Source: Gimesia chilikensis
GTDB taxonomy: Bacteria > Planctomycetota > Planctomycetia > Planctomycetales > Planctomycetaceae
DNA length: 64,000 nt
Assembly: GCF_007744075.1 (NCBI RefSeq)
Contig: NZ_CP036266.1
Location: 5,069,748-5,133,747 of the forward strand
Reading direction: 5' to 3'
Made by a program: the position numbers and the translations under genes. Positions within the stretch are counted from its first letter, which is position 1. The number at the start of each line of letters is the position of its first letter. The notes beneath the pieces are model-generated. The model made no database searches and was not told where the DNA came from. It saw nothing but the letters and a program-made list of their open reading frames with translations. Below, in pieces: positions 29,073 to 37,616 of the stretch.

Positions 29073-29573
29073 GTTGAGTTCCTCGTTGCATCCCGTGTGG
29101 CGGGCAATTTGAAAAAACCACAATAGCCGTTTGACAAACAATCAGAATGTGGTATGGCACACGCAATCAAAATCGGTTTAACTGGTCACGACCTGCCAGC
29201 GGAAAGTGCTGAAACGATTAGAATCGCTGCAACCGCCCTCCGTTTATTCTTGGAAAAACGATTTCTCATAAATGCAAGTGTCGTGATTGATAAATCTATT
29301 TTTTGAGCTCTAACGGTCGTATAACCTGTAACTGATCTGTACCTGCTGATTTACACGGATCAAATCGGTTGTTCAGAATCAGACAGAAAAAACAGCTGGC
29401 CCGGTTGTAGCAGTTCTTCCCCATTTTTCAGGGCTACCGGTTTTGTCTATCTGATGGGATCTGATGAATTTCTGATAAGAGAGCCAGCCGGTATCGGCAT
29501 TGCCCGGGGATATTGATTACAATAGAGGATGTAATCGTTCTGATCATGAAATGGAGCCACGAGGAGTAAACCG
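29073..29573. other. Intergenic region between the lipoprotein and usp genes
   Basis: It contains a perfect TTGACA (29131-29136, plus strand), a 50-codon open frame at 29154-29306 and a TACAAT -10-like element (29518-29523) about 50 bases before the usp start. Nothing else was recognised. Confidence 0.3.
29154..29306 (+). CDS. Possible 50-residue small protein
   Basis: An unlisted short frame beginning M-A-H-A-I-K-I-G-L-T, with an amphipathic helical middle (E-T-I-R-I-A-A-T-A-L-R-L-F-L-E-K-R) and ending D-K-S-I-F. A TTGACA lies just upstream but there is no clear Shine-Dalgarno. It could be chance. Confidence 0.2.
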   Translation: MAHAIKIGLTGHDLPAESAETIRIAATALRLFLEKRFLINASVVIDKSIF

Positions 29574-30044
29574 ATGATCGATCTCAAAAAAATTCTTGTT
29601 CCCACTGACTTCAGTGAATTCGGGCAGCACGCTCTGCTCTATGGATGTGAATTAGCCAAACGTTTTGGAGCCGAATTACACCTGCTGAACGTAGTACAGG
29701 ATGCGGTCGCCATGTTTCCGGAACCCAATATGATGGGGACCTCCATGAATGACCTGGTGGCTGACATGCAGAGCCTGTCAGAAAAGCAGCTGGCAGAAAT
29801 GCCGGGACTTCCCGGATCAGAGGATCTTAGTGTCATCCGCAAGGTCTGTGTGGGACCAGCCTTTCTGGAGATCATCAGATATGCCAAGGAGCAGGAAATC
29901 GATCTGATTGTGATCGGCACCCACGGGCGAACTGGCCTCAAGCATATGCTGCTGGGAAGCGTCGCAGAGAAAGTGGTCCGCAAAGCCCCCTGCCCGGTAC
30001 TGACGGTTTCCCACCCGGAACACGAATTTGTGATGCCAACCTAG
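29574..30044 (+). CDS. Universal stress protein (UspA family, ATP-binding type)
   Basis: A 156-residue cytoplasmic protein with the ATP-binding signature G-x2-G-x9-G-S visible in G-T-H-G-R-T-G-L-K-H-M-L-L-G-S around residues 120-135, and V-P-T-D-F-S at the N-terminus. GAGGAG sits 7 bases before the ATG. Such proteins accumulate in starvation and low oxygen. Confidence 0.92.
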   Translation: MIDLKKILVPTDFSEFGQHALLYGCELAKRFGAELHLLNVVQDAVAMFPEPNMMGTSMNDLVADMQSLSEKQLAEMPGLPGSEDLSVIRKVCVGPAFLEIIRYAKEQEIDLIVIGTHGRTGLKHMLLGSVAEKVVRKAPCPVLTVSHPEHEFVMPT

Positions 30045-30162
30045 GAATTCTCCCCTGTTATCATCAAACAGAATGCATATAATTCGTAATATAGTAATCT
30101 GTTAACACGTATCAGTTCATGATGAATTTTGATTTTAATCACCACCGTAAATTGAGGATCTA

Positions 30163-30522
30163 ATGCCAAAACTGACAGTAGAAAATGTAGGAGAATTCGA
30201 TGTGGAACCAGGCAAGCGTCTGGTTTTAGCCCTGACGGACGATGCCCAGATCGATCAATTACATGCCTGCGGAGGCGCAGGACGCTGTACGACATGTCGG
30301 GTTGAGTTCATCGAAGGCGAACCGGACAAAATGACGGTCGCTGAGAAAAACACCCTGGAAGCCCGCGAAGTTACCGGTTGCCGCCTGAGCTGTCAGATCC
30401 TCTGCGATCATGATATGACTGTCCGGGCCATCAGTCGTCTGGAAGGCAGCGGCCGTGCCGATGCCGGCAATCGCCCCAATGATGAGATTGAACCTCAGCC
30501 TGTTGAATGGGTTGAAAAATAA
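30163..30522 (+). CDS. [2Fe-2S] ferredoxin
   Basis: A 119-residue ferredoxin. Cluster ligands are C-x5-C-x2-C in A-C-G-G-A-G-R-C-T-T-C around residues 35-43, with a fourth Cys in C-R-L-S-C-Q about 36 residues later. It should carry single electrons; the partner is not adjacent. A hairpin that may end transcription follows. Confidence 0.9.
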   Translation: MPKLTVENVGEFDVEPGKRLVLALTDDAQIDQLHACGGAGRCTTCRVEFIEGEPDKMTVAEKNTLEAREVTGCRLSCQILCDHDMTVRAISRLEGSGRADAGNRPNDEIEPQPVEWVEK

Positions 30523-30544
30523 TTACCTGAAGAATCTGCAGACT

Positions 30545-30594
30545 TCCTGAGTCAGAACGTCTCGCTGACGACTCAGGAGCCTGCAGCGTTTTTT
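30545..30594 (+). terminator. Probable intrinsic terminator after the ferredoxin gene
   Basis: Arms TCCTGAGTC (30545-30553) and GACTCAGGA (30570-30578) form a 9-base stem with a 16-base loop; a TTTTTT run follows about 10 bases later. The gap between stem and T-run makes this weaker than the other terminators here. Confidence 0.5.
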
Positions 30595-30644
30595 ACCCGC
30601 TCAGATGAGGGGGTACCTTTTCCTCTGAACAGAGGGAGTTTTCT

Positions 30645-31673
30645 ATGCACAAAACTCTGATCGGAATCCTTTTCTCAGTCTGGTTGACTCTGTGTGGAGC
30701 AGACTCCACCTTCGCCAAGAACCGCGATCCCAAGTACCAGAAGGCCGTTTCGAACGCACTGGAATACCTGGCTCGTGAACAACGACGACAGGGTTACTGG
30801 GAAGCCAATGGGGGCCAGTACCGGGTCGCGATGACGGCGCTCGCCGGCAATGCGCTGCTGGCCGAAGGCTCGACGACTACTCGCGGGAAGTACGCCCGCA
30901 ACATTCAGAATGCCGTCGATTACCTGCTGGAAATGAGTCAGCCGAACGGGCTGATCGGGTACAAGAACGACTATCATTACACCTATGGCCACGGCTATTC
31001 GATGGTCTTTCTTTCCCAGGTTTATGGTGAGGAAGAGGATGCCCTGCGTCGAGAAGAACTCAAAAAAGTCCTGATCAAGGCGGTGGAGTTTTGCGCCAGC
31101 GCTCAAACCACCCGTGGAGGCTGGGGCTATGTCTCCGCCAAAGATGGGAACGACTTCGATGAAGGTTCGACCTGCATCACCCAGGTTCAAGGCTTACGCG
31201 CCTGCCGTAACGCGGGCATTCCGGTCGACAAAAAAATCATCGACCGGGCCAAAAAGTACATCTCTGATTGTACGACTCAGGAGGGTGGGGTGCAGTACAG
31301 CATCCGTGGGGGCGGTGCCCGTCCCGCGATCACCGCCGCTGCCTGTGCCGCATTATTCAATGCCGGAGAATACGACTCCGATCACCTGAAAAACATGCTG
31401 GATTACTGTAAGAAAAATGTCTGGCCTGGCGGAAACGCCAACCGGTATTTTGGGCACTGGCATTACGCCCACTTTTACTATGCCCAGGTCATGTACCGTG
31501 GAGAAAACAAGGATTGGGACAAGTACATCAAGGATATTGGTCAGCAGATCCTGCGCAAGCAGTCGGCTTCCGGTGCCTGGATGGAAGGGCATGTAGGGCC
31601 CGTCTATACCACCGCTATCAATGCCACGATTCTGCAGCTCGATAACGGTTATCTGCCCATCTATCAGAAGTAG
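30645..31673 (+). CDS. Secreted prenyltransferase/squalene-oxidase-repeat protein
   Basis: A 342-residue protein with a signal peptide (M-H-K-T-L-I-G-I-L-F-S-V-W-L, cleavage near residue 24 after F-A). The remainder is an alpha/alpha barrel repeat protein with repeats such as G-G-W-G-Y and G-G-V-Q-Y, as in terpenoid cyclase folds. The D-x-D-D catalytic motif of squalene-hopene cyclase is not seen, so it is probably a non-cyclase repeat protein of the kind common in planctomycetes. Activity unknown. Confidence 0.7.
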   Translation: MHKTLIGILFSVWLTLCGADSTFAKNRDPKYQKAVSNALEYLAREQRRQGYWEANGGQYRVAMTALAGNALLAEGSTTTRGKYARNIQNAVDYLLEMSQPNGLIGYKNDYHYTYGHGYSMVFLSQVYGEEEDALRREELKKVLIKAVEFCASAQTTRGGWGYVSAKDGNDFDEGSTCITQVQGLRACRNAGIPVDKKIIDRAKKYISDCTTQEGGVQYSIRGGGARPAITAAACAALFNAGEYDSDHLKNMLDYCKKNVWPGGNANRYFGHWHYAHFYYAQVMYRGENKDWDKYIKDIGQQILRKQSASGAWMEGHVGPVYTTAINATILQLDNGYLPIYQK

Positions 31674-31685
31674 TCTGGATCCCGA

Positions 31686-32618
31686 TCAGGCAGCCCCTAA
31701 CTCCTGCAGATGGCAGACCACAGACTCTGCCAGTCGCTGGGGGTTGTAGCCTCCTTCCAGCAGACTGACGATACGGCCTTCACAATACTGGTTCGCCACG
31801 CCAGCCACGAGTCTGGTTAATCGGCCAAAGTCTTCCGTCTCCAGCCCCAACGAGCCGATCGGATCCTCTTTATGAGCATCAAAGCCGGCACTGATCAGCA
31901 CCAGTTCCGGTTGACATTTCTCAGCGGCCTGAAGCAGCATTCGCTCAAACTTTTTAAAGTAGTCTTCGCGAGAAATCCCAAAGGCCAGGGGCAGATTCCA
32001 GATTGTCCCCAGCCCTTTCCCTGTTCCCGTTTCATCCCCCATCCCGGTTCCAGGATAAAATGGATGACGGTGCGCGGAATAGAAATAGACCTGGTCTTCT
32101 TCGTAAAAGATATCCTGGGTGCCGTTACCATGATGTACATCCCAGTCCACAATCAGGACCCGATTCAACTTGTGCTGAGCGACTGCATGCTTCGCAGCTA
32201 CAGCCACATTGTTGATCAGGCAGAACCCCATCGCCTGTTTTGAGAGTGCATGATGCCCCGGCGGCCGCACTGCACAGAAGATCCGTTTCGTTTTCCCCAG
32301 TAACACCTGATCCACCGCCTTAACAGCACAGCCGGCTGCATACTGGGCGACTTCGAAAGACCGGGGACAGACGACCGTATCAGTCTCAATCCGCCCTCCA
32401 CCATCCGCGCAAAACTGCTGCACTGATTTCAAATAGTCGGTGGAATGGACGCGTTCAATCTCCTGTCCGATTTTGATTATCGGATCGTTCTCCACTGTCA
32501 GACCGGCAATCTGTTTCGCTGCCACTTCGTCCATCACGGCCTGTAAGCGTTGAGGGCTTTCGGGGTGAGATCCGGTTTCGTGTTGCAGAAAGGTTTTGCT
32601 CTGGTAAAAAACGGTCAT
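31686..32618 (-). CDS. Histone-deacetylase-superfamily hydrolase
   Basis: A 310-residue zinc-dependent deacetylase of the AcuC/HDAC class II-like fold. The active-site segments are intact: R-P-P-G-H-H-A, the metal-binding V-D-W-D-V-H-H-G-N-G-T-Q, S-A-G-F-D-A-H-x-x-D-P and L-E-G-G-Y. It may act on acetylated lysines, acetylpolyamines or acetoin-related substrates; the sequence does not decide. It converges with the preceding gene 12 bases away. Confidence 0.88.
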   Translation of the reverse strand: MTVFYQSKTFLQHETGSHPESPQRLQAVMDEVAAKQIAGLTVENDPIIKIGQEIERVHSTDYLKSVQQFCADGGGRIETDTVVCPRSFEVAQYAAGCAVKAVDQVLLGKTKRIFCAVRPPGHHALSKQAMGFCLINNVAVAAKHAVAQHKLNRVLIVDWDVHHGNGTQDIFYEEDQVYFYSAHRHPFYPGTGMGDETGTGKGLGTIWNLPLAFGISREDYFKKFERMLLQAAEKCQPELVLISAGFDAHKEDPIGSLGLETEDFGRLTRLVAGVANQYCEGRIVSLLEGGYNPQRLAESVVCHLQELGAA

Positions 32619-33252
32619 TGATCATCCTTCCTACTGGATCTGTTCAATTCCTGAGTCCGCTTCAGGTCCCCCTGCCACGCAGCTTGTCAGCCCTCTGCCT
32701 GCAGAATCGACTCCTGCCACGCCAGGTTGCTTTGCAGGGAATATACCGGTTCCACGCATTACTACGAGAGCTCTGTTTATAAATTTTGCGGGAAGACGCC
32801 AGCCTCCGTCAGATTCAGACCCGAAATCGGAGCCAGAAAGGGGAAAAAACTTGACAGCTCGTAAGGTAAAGCGATAACGTAAGATAATACAACCATCGGT
32901 TTTAAAACAACCTGAAGTCGCGCTCCGGGAATTCTCTCGATATTTCAGACAGTTCAATTCATACGAGCCGGTGGTTAACCACTTCGATTGTTATTAAATA
33001 CTAGATTTAATTGGTAACGGCACAGCATTTATCGTATTATTATACTAAGTCATCTCCTCATTCCGTTTCATTCGGAACCATTTAAGCGGTCGGTATTTTA
33101 TCACAGGAATTCTTTTCGGCTGCCATAGAGTTTTTTGCCTTATTTGTGTAATATTTTCTTGAATGTCACGCTCCCAATTGTAGTCGAGAAGACCCCGTAA
33201 GTTGTTCCGCGGAACAGGGGTTCGAGCAGAACGTTGAATGAAGGAACTTTCC
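32619..33252 (+). promoter_or_regulatory. Long leader region upstream of the HEAT-repeat gene
   Basis: No gene is seen in ~630 bases. It holds a TTGACA (32851-32856) with GATAAC 16 bases later (32873-32878), the perfect palindromes GTGGTTAACCAC (32971-32982) and GTTCCGCGGAAC (33204-33215, flanked by CCCC and GGGG), and an interrupted repeat ATTAAAT-n5-ATTTAAT (32993-33011). This suggests a long regulated 5' leader or a small RNA. Confidence 0.35.
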
Positions 33253-34578
33253 GTGCGACAATCCAGATGCTCGTATGAGGCCTTTTCAGTAACTGAAGTG
33301 CCAGCCGCCAGAATTACTGGTTTCTTTCTGCTGGTTGCCGGATTATTCTTCGCAGACAGCTCCCTGCTGTTCGGTCAGAACGAGGCTCCAGCCAATCCGC
33401 CTGAGGCAAAACAGCAGGACGATAAAGCGCTCTCTGAATACAAACCCCTGATGAAGCCGGAAGAGGCCGTCAATTTTCGCAAGACCAAATTACGCGATTT
33501 TGATGAGCTCCTGCGGGGAGGAAAAATCAGCAGTAGTGCAGACAAGAAGCTGATTGCAGATGGTGCCCGTTACCAGTTGTACCTGATGACGTTTAAAAAC
33601 GATCCCAACAAACCCGAAAATGCCACCGACCTGAAAAAGCTGCGTGCCAATATTCTGCGTGACATTCAATTTTCCGGACGCGTCTCTGGTAACTACCAGG
33701 CGCGTGAACTGTATCTGGAAGAATTAACCAAACAGGCTCCCGATCTGTTTGACAATCATCGCCTGGTCCGTTTCAGTGCGGTCGTGCTGCTCTCCGAACT
33801 GGACCTGCGAGATGAAGACCGCCGCAAGAAGACCAAACGGACCGCCTACACCCTGGCATACGCTCCGTTACTGAAAGTAATCGAATCCAAAACACAACCG
33901 ACTGAAGTCAAAATCGTCGCCGCCAATGGCCTGGGTCGCATCGGTGAGATGGGTGATCCCAGTAATGCTCTGCGTGTGAAAATTGCTGAAGCCCTGATTC
34001 CCCAGCTCAAGAACTCGATTCAGGATCATTCCTGGTATCAGCGGAGCCTGGTCGATGCACTGGGATCTCTGGGAATTACCGACAACCTGGCGCGTCAGCC
34101 TGTTGTTGTCGATGCTTTACTGGACGCTATGAAAAACCCGAAGCGAACCTGGGGAGTCCGTTCTGCAGCCGCCTATAATATTGGTAAGCTGCCTCTCAAT
34201 TCCCGTTCCGATATTAAATTGATTACGTACTCCATTGTAGATCTGACCCGCAAAATGGTTACGGAGTACAATAAGAACAATAATGCCCGTTTCTGGAAAC
34301 GCTGTTTCTGGAATGTCTACCTGGCATTCAAACCGGCAAATCAGGGTTCTGAAGAGGGTTTGACACAGAAAAAAGTCAACCAGACAGTCGTTAACGATGC
34401 TTACAAGCAGATCATCAAACCGGTGGCGACCATTGTTCAGCCCGGCAATACTCCCAAAATCGGTGCTGATGTCACCAAGTCGATGGATGACTGGCTGAAA
34501 AAGAACCTGCCTAAAAACTTCCGGGTCGCTCCCGTTCAGGTTAAACCCAATAATCAGCAGGTTGCAGAAGGTAACTGA
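33253..34578 (+). CDS. Secreted HEAT-repeat protein
   Basis: A 441-residue protein. I prefer the GTG at 33253, preceded by AAGGAA at 6 bases, to the ATG at 33238. A signal or anchor helix is at about 18-40 (G-F-F-L-L-V-A-G-L-F-F-A). The rest is rich in paired helices with repeats such as A-A-N-G-L-G-R-I-G and A-A-A-Y-N-I-G-K-L, typical of HEAT or Armadillo units, and a Gln/Asn-rich C-terminus. It is probably a periplasmic binding scaffold; the ligand is unknown. Confidence 0.65.
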   Translation: MRQSRCSYEAFSVTEVPAARITGFFLLVAGLFFADSSLLFGQNEAPANPPEAKQQDDKALSEYKPLMKPEEAVNFRKTKLRDFDELLRGGKISSSADKKLIADGARYQLYLMTFKNDPNKPENATDLKKLRANILRDIQFSGRVSGNYQARELYLEELTKQAPDLFDNHRLVRFSAVVLLSELDLRDEDRRKKTKRTAYTLAYAPLLKVIESKTQPTEVKIVAANGLGRIGEMGDPSNALRVKIAEALIPQLKNSIQDHSWYQRSLVDALGSLGITDNLARQPVVVDALLDAMKNPKRTWGVRSAAAYNIGKLPLNSRSDIKLITYSIVDLTRKMVTEYNKNNNARFWKRCFWNVYLAFKPANQGSEEGLTQKKVNQTVVNDAYKQIIKPVATIVQPGNTPKIGADVTKSMDDWLKKNLPKNFRVAPVQVKPNNQQVAEGN

Positions 34579-34692
34579 CCGTTCTCTGTTTAGCTGCTGC
34601 CAGGTTGAACCTCCGCGAAAATTCTCTTTCCCGCAGATCAAATCAGAAATCAGATCGCTGCATTTTGTATTGAGATCCGCTAGACTGTCTGT

Positions 34693-35730
34693 ATGAAAAT
34701 TATAGACGTTCGCGCAATACAACCCGTGGGTAAGAACTCTCCCCCCGACTGGCGTACCAGCCTGGGACAGATTCTGGTTGCCATCGATACCGACTGTGGA
34801 ATCACAGGCTACGGAGTCGGCGGCGGTGGACTGGCAGGGATTCACGTCGTCAAAACCGTCTTGCGTGATCTGCTCCTCGGTCAAAGCCCCAAAGATATCT
34901 CCCGGCTCTGGGATGAAATGTATCAGTCCACGCTGGCTTTCGGACGCAAAGGTCTGGCCATCATGGCCATCAGCGGCGTTGACCTGGCTTTATGGGACCT
35001 CAAGGGGAAAGCCGAGAAAGTACCCGTAGTTTCACTCCTGGGTGGCCAACCAGGTCAGCAGCTTCCCACTTATTGCACCGTCTGGAATACGCAAGATCTG
35101 GAGTCGATTGACTCTCACGCCGGCTATAAACTGCATCTGGGAAAAGTTTCCAATGCCGGTCAACAGGATGAAATGATCCAGGCTATTGAAACCGCCCGGA
35201 CACTGATCGGCCCCGATCCCCTGCTGATGGTAGATGCCTGGATGAAATGGACGGTGGAATCAACCATTGCCATTTCCCGGGCGATCGAGCCTTTTCAAAT
35301 CGACTGGATTGAAGAGCCGCTCTCTCCCGATGATCTGTCCGGTTATGCACAACTCAGCGAACAGTCGGCCGTCGCCATTGCAGGAGGCGAACATGAATTT
35401 ACAGCAGCAGCGTTTACTCAACTGATAGACCAGAAACTGCACACCGTTTTGCAACCTGATGTCTGCTGGTGTGGCGGTATGACGGAATTGATCAAAATCT
35501 ACAAGATGGCAAATCGTGCCGGCCTGCGTGTCTGCCCCCATCGCGGTGCGGAAATCTGGGCTCTGCATGCCATCGCAGCGCTGGATCCTGACCCGTTAGC
35601 TGAAACTGGCCGGCCCTGGATGACCTGGGTCACTGGTCAACCTGAAATCGACGGGGGGCTGATCTCTGTTACAGATCGCCCCGGCTGGGGACTGACATTT
35701 GACGAACAGTCTCTTGAACTGGTTTACTGA
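34693..35730 (+). CDS. Enolase-superfamily sugar-acid dehydratase (rhamnonate dehydratase-like)
   Basis: A 345-residue protein of the mandelate racemase/muconate lactonising group. Ligands for the magnesium are visible as D in M-V-D-A-W, E in I-E-E-P-L and E in G-G-E-H-E; the K-x-H pair (Y-K-L-H-L-G-K) and the H in C-P-H-R-G-A-E are likely acid-base residues, as in L-rhamnonate dehydratase. A TAGACT -10-like element ends 6 bases before the ATG, so the message may have almost no leader. Substrate not certain; a hexonate or pentonate is likely. Confidence 0.7.
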   Translation: MKIIDVRAIQPVGKNSPPDWRTSLGQILVAIDTDCGITGYGVGGGGLAGIHVVKTVLRDLLLGQSPKDISRLWDEMYQSTLAFGRKGLAIMAISGVDLALWDLKGKAEKVPVVSLLGGQPGQQLPTYCTVWNTQDLESIDSHAGYKLHLGKVSNAGQQDEMIQAIETARTLIGPDPLLMVDAWMKWTVESTIAISRAIEPFQIDWIEEPLSPDDLSGYAQLSEQSAVAIAGGEHEFTAAAFTQLIDQKLHTVLQPDVCWCGGMTELIKIYKMANRAGLRVCPHRGAEIWALHAIAALDPDPLAETGRPWMTWVTGQPEIDGGLISVTDRPGWGLTFDEQSLELVY

Positions 35731-35779
35731 TATTTTCAAAACGAATTAGATTCTTCTGCCTGCGAAAGCACGTTTCTAT

Positions 35780-36691
35780 ATGAACCTGTATCCTCACCTG
35801 ACCAGCGTTATTGTATTTTGTCTTGTTGCCTCTCCGATGATCAGCGCCGGCTGCTCAGAAGAGCAACCTGCCGAGCCAGAGGCCCAGGTCACCAGGGAAG
35901 ATCCTCCGATTCCTACCGCCCCGCCTGCACCCGTCGTATTGACTGAAGAAGACATCCACGAGCGACTGAAGAAAGATAACCCCAAGTATCAGAACACTGC
36001 TGAATTTGGTAAACGCCAGGGGAAAATCATTTCAGTGAATCTGTTCAATATGAACGTCGAAAACATCTCGGCGCTCAAAGGGCTCGAACTGGAATATCTG
36101 GACCTGACCAACTGCCCGGTAAGTGACTTGAGTCCCATCAAAGGCATGAAGCTGGAGCAACTCTTCCTGGAAGGAACCTATGTCACAGATCTGCGGCCCC
36201 TGCAGGGAATGCCGTTACAGGTTCTTCGCATGGAACACACGCCTGTCTCCGATATTGCACCTCTGGAAGGTATGCCGCTGAATCAGCTGAATCTGTTCGA
36301 CACTAAAGTAAAAGACCTGAGTTTGATTAATACGCTCCCGTTGAGAACCCTCTGGATTCCCAAAACAGAGATCTCTGACATCAGCCCGCTGAAAGGGATG
36401 CTGCTGGAAAGCCTGGACTTTGAGAAAACCAAAGTTTCCGATCTGACCCCTTTGAGAGGGATGCAGATCCTGCGTTTGAATATGACGGGATCTGAAGTGA
36501 CCGATTTAACTCCATTGAAAGGCATGCCTCTCCAACGTCTGATTTTCACCCCGTCGAAAATCACAAAAGGCATTGAAGTCATCAGGGATAACCCTACTCT
36601 GCAGGGCATTGGCACAAACTTTGACAATGTGAAAGCAGCCGCTGAATTCTGGCAGGAGTACGATGCCGGCAAATTCAAAAAGCAGGAATAG
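35780..36691 (+). CDS. Leucine-rich-repeat lipoprotein-like protein
   Basis: A 303-residue protein with a signal peptide ending S-A-G-C (lipobox-like Cys near residue 25), a proline-rich linker, and about seven leucine-rich repeats of ~23 residues with the pattern D-L-x-P-L-K-G-M-x-L-x-x-L. Such exported proteins are common in planctomycetes and probably bind proteins or glycans. It converges with the glycosyltransferase gene 9 bases away. Confidence 0.8.
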   Translation: MNLYPHLTSVIVFCLVASPMISAGCSEEQPAEPEAQVTREDPPIPTAPPAPVVLTEEDIHERLKKDNPKYQNTAEFGKRQGKIISVNLFNMNVENISALKGLELEYLDLTNCPVSDLSPIKGMKLEQLFLEGTYVTDLRPLQGMPLQVLRMEHTPVSDIAPLEGMPLNQLNLFDTKVKDLSLINTLPLRTLWIPKTEISDISPLKGMLLESLDFEKTKVSDLTPLRGMQILRLNMTGSEVTDLTPLKGMPLQRLIFTPSKITKGIEVIRDNPTLQGIGTNFDNVKAAAEFWQEYDAGKFKKQE

Positions 36692-36700
36692 CCACAACAC

Positions 36701-37498
36701 TCAGTCGATGAGCTGAGGCTGTTTCTCTTTAAACAGTTCTGACTTCCAGATCCCGAGTCGGTGCAGCCAGTACTGCAACATGACGTTGAGCGTCAACAGA
36801 CCATATTGGGCACTGCGTTTGAAGTTAATGCTGGAGGCTTCCTCGAAATACCGCACGGGCACCGGGATGTCGCTGATTTTAAAGCCGAACCGAACCGACT
36901 GCGCCAGGAACTGGCTGTCGAATACAAAATCATCCGAGTTTTTTTCAAAGGGGACTTTCTCCAGCACTGCGCGACTGTAAGCACGAAACCCGCTGTGAAA
37001 GTCTCCCAGGTTCTGTCCCAGGGCAATATTTTCGATAATCGTCAGAAACCGGTTCGCAATGTACTTGTAGAGAGGCATCCCCCCCTCCAGGGTTTCTGCA
37101 CGGGTTCTGATACGTGAGCCCAGAATTACGTCGCAGATTCCCAGTCGGATTAATTCAACCGCAACCGGGATCACTCGACTGTCGTACTGATAATCCGGGT
37201 GAATCATGACTACGTAATCAGCGCCCGCTTCCATTGCATACCGATAACAGGTTTTCTGATTTCCGCCATAGCCGGTATTACGCTCATGCTGGATGACCGT
37301 CAGCCCCAGTTGCCTGGCGACTTCGACAGTGTTGTCGCTACTGCAGTCATCCACGAGTACGATCTCATCAACAGAACCTGCGGGGATATCGGCTACAGTC
37401 CGTTCCAGTGTACTGGCTGCATTGTAGGCTGGCATCACAGCGATGACCCGACCTCTTTCAGAACGGGAACCGGGTTGGTGGGAAATCGAATCAGACAT
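36701..37498 (-). CDS. Family 2 glycosyltransferase (dolichyl-phosphate mannose synthase-like)
   Basis: A 265-residue GT-A enzyme with V-M-P-A-Y-N-A near the N-terminus, [11 protein letters not shown] and the metal-binding H-P-D-Y-Q in place of D-x-D. It has no obvious membrane helix. It transfers a sugar from a nucleotide- or polyprenyl-activated donor in envelope or glycan synthesis. It lies 118 bases after the diguanylate cyclase gene on the same strand. Confidence 0.85.
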   Translation of the reverse strand: MSDSISHQPGSRSERGRVIAVMPAYNAASTLERTVADIPAGSVDEIVLVDDCSSDNTVEVARQLGLTVIQHERNTGYGGNQKTCYRYAMEAGADYVVMIHPDYQYDSRVIPVAVELIRLGICDVILGSRIRTRAETLEGGMPLYKYIANRFLTIIENIALGQNLGDFHSGFRAYSRAVLEKVPFEKNSDDFVFDSQFLAQSVRFGFKISDIPVPVRYFEEASSINFKRSAQYGLLTLNVMLQYWLHRLGIWKSELFKEKQPQLID

Positions 37499-37616
37499 CG
37501 GAATACTATACTTCGAATCGGAGACAGAGACTGAGCTTCAGACAATTGGTGCCAGATCATTGTTCATGACATCCACTGCTGAGACAAGCCTGAAAGCGAG
37601 AGATTTGAAGATTCGC

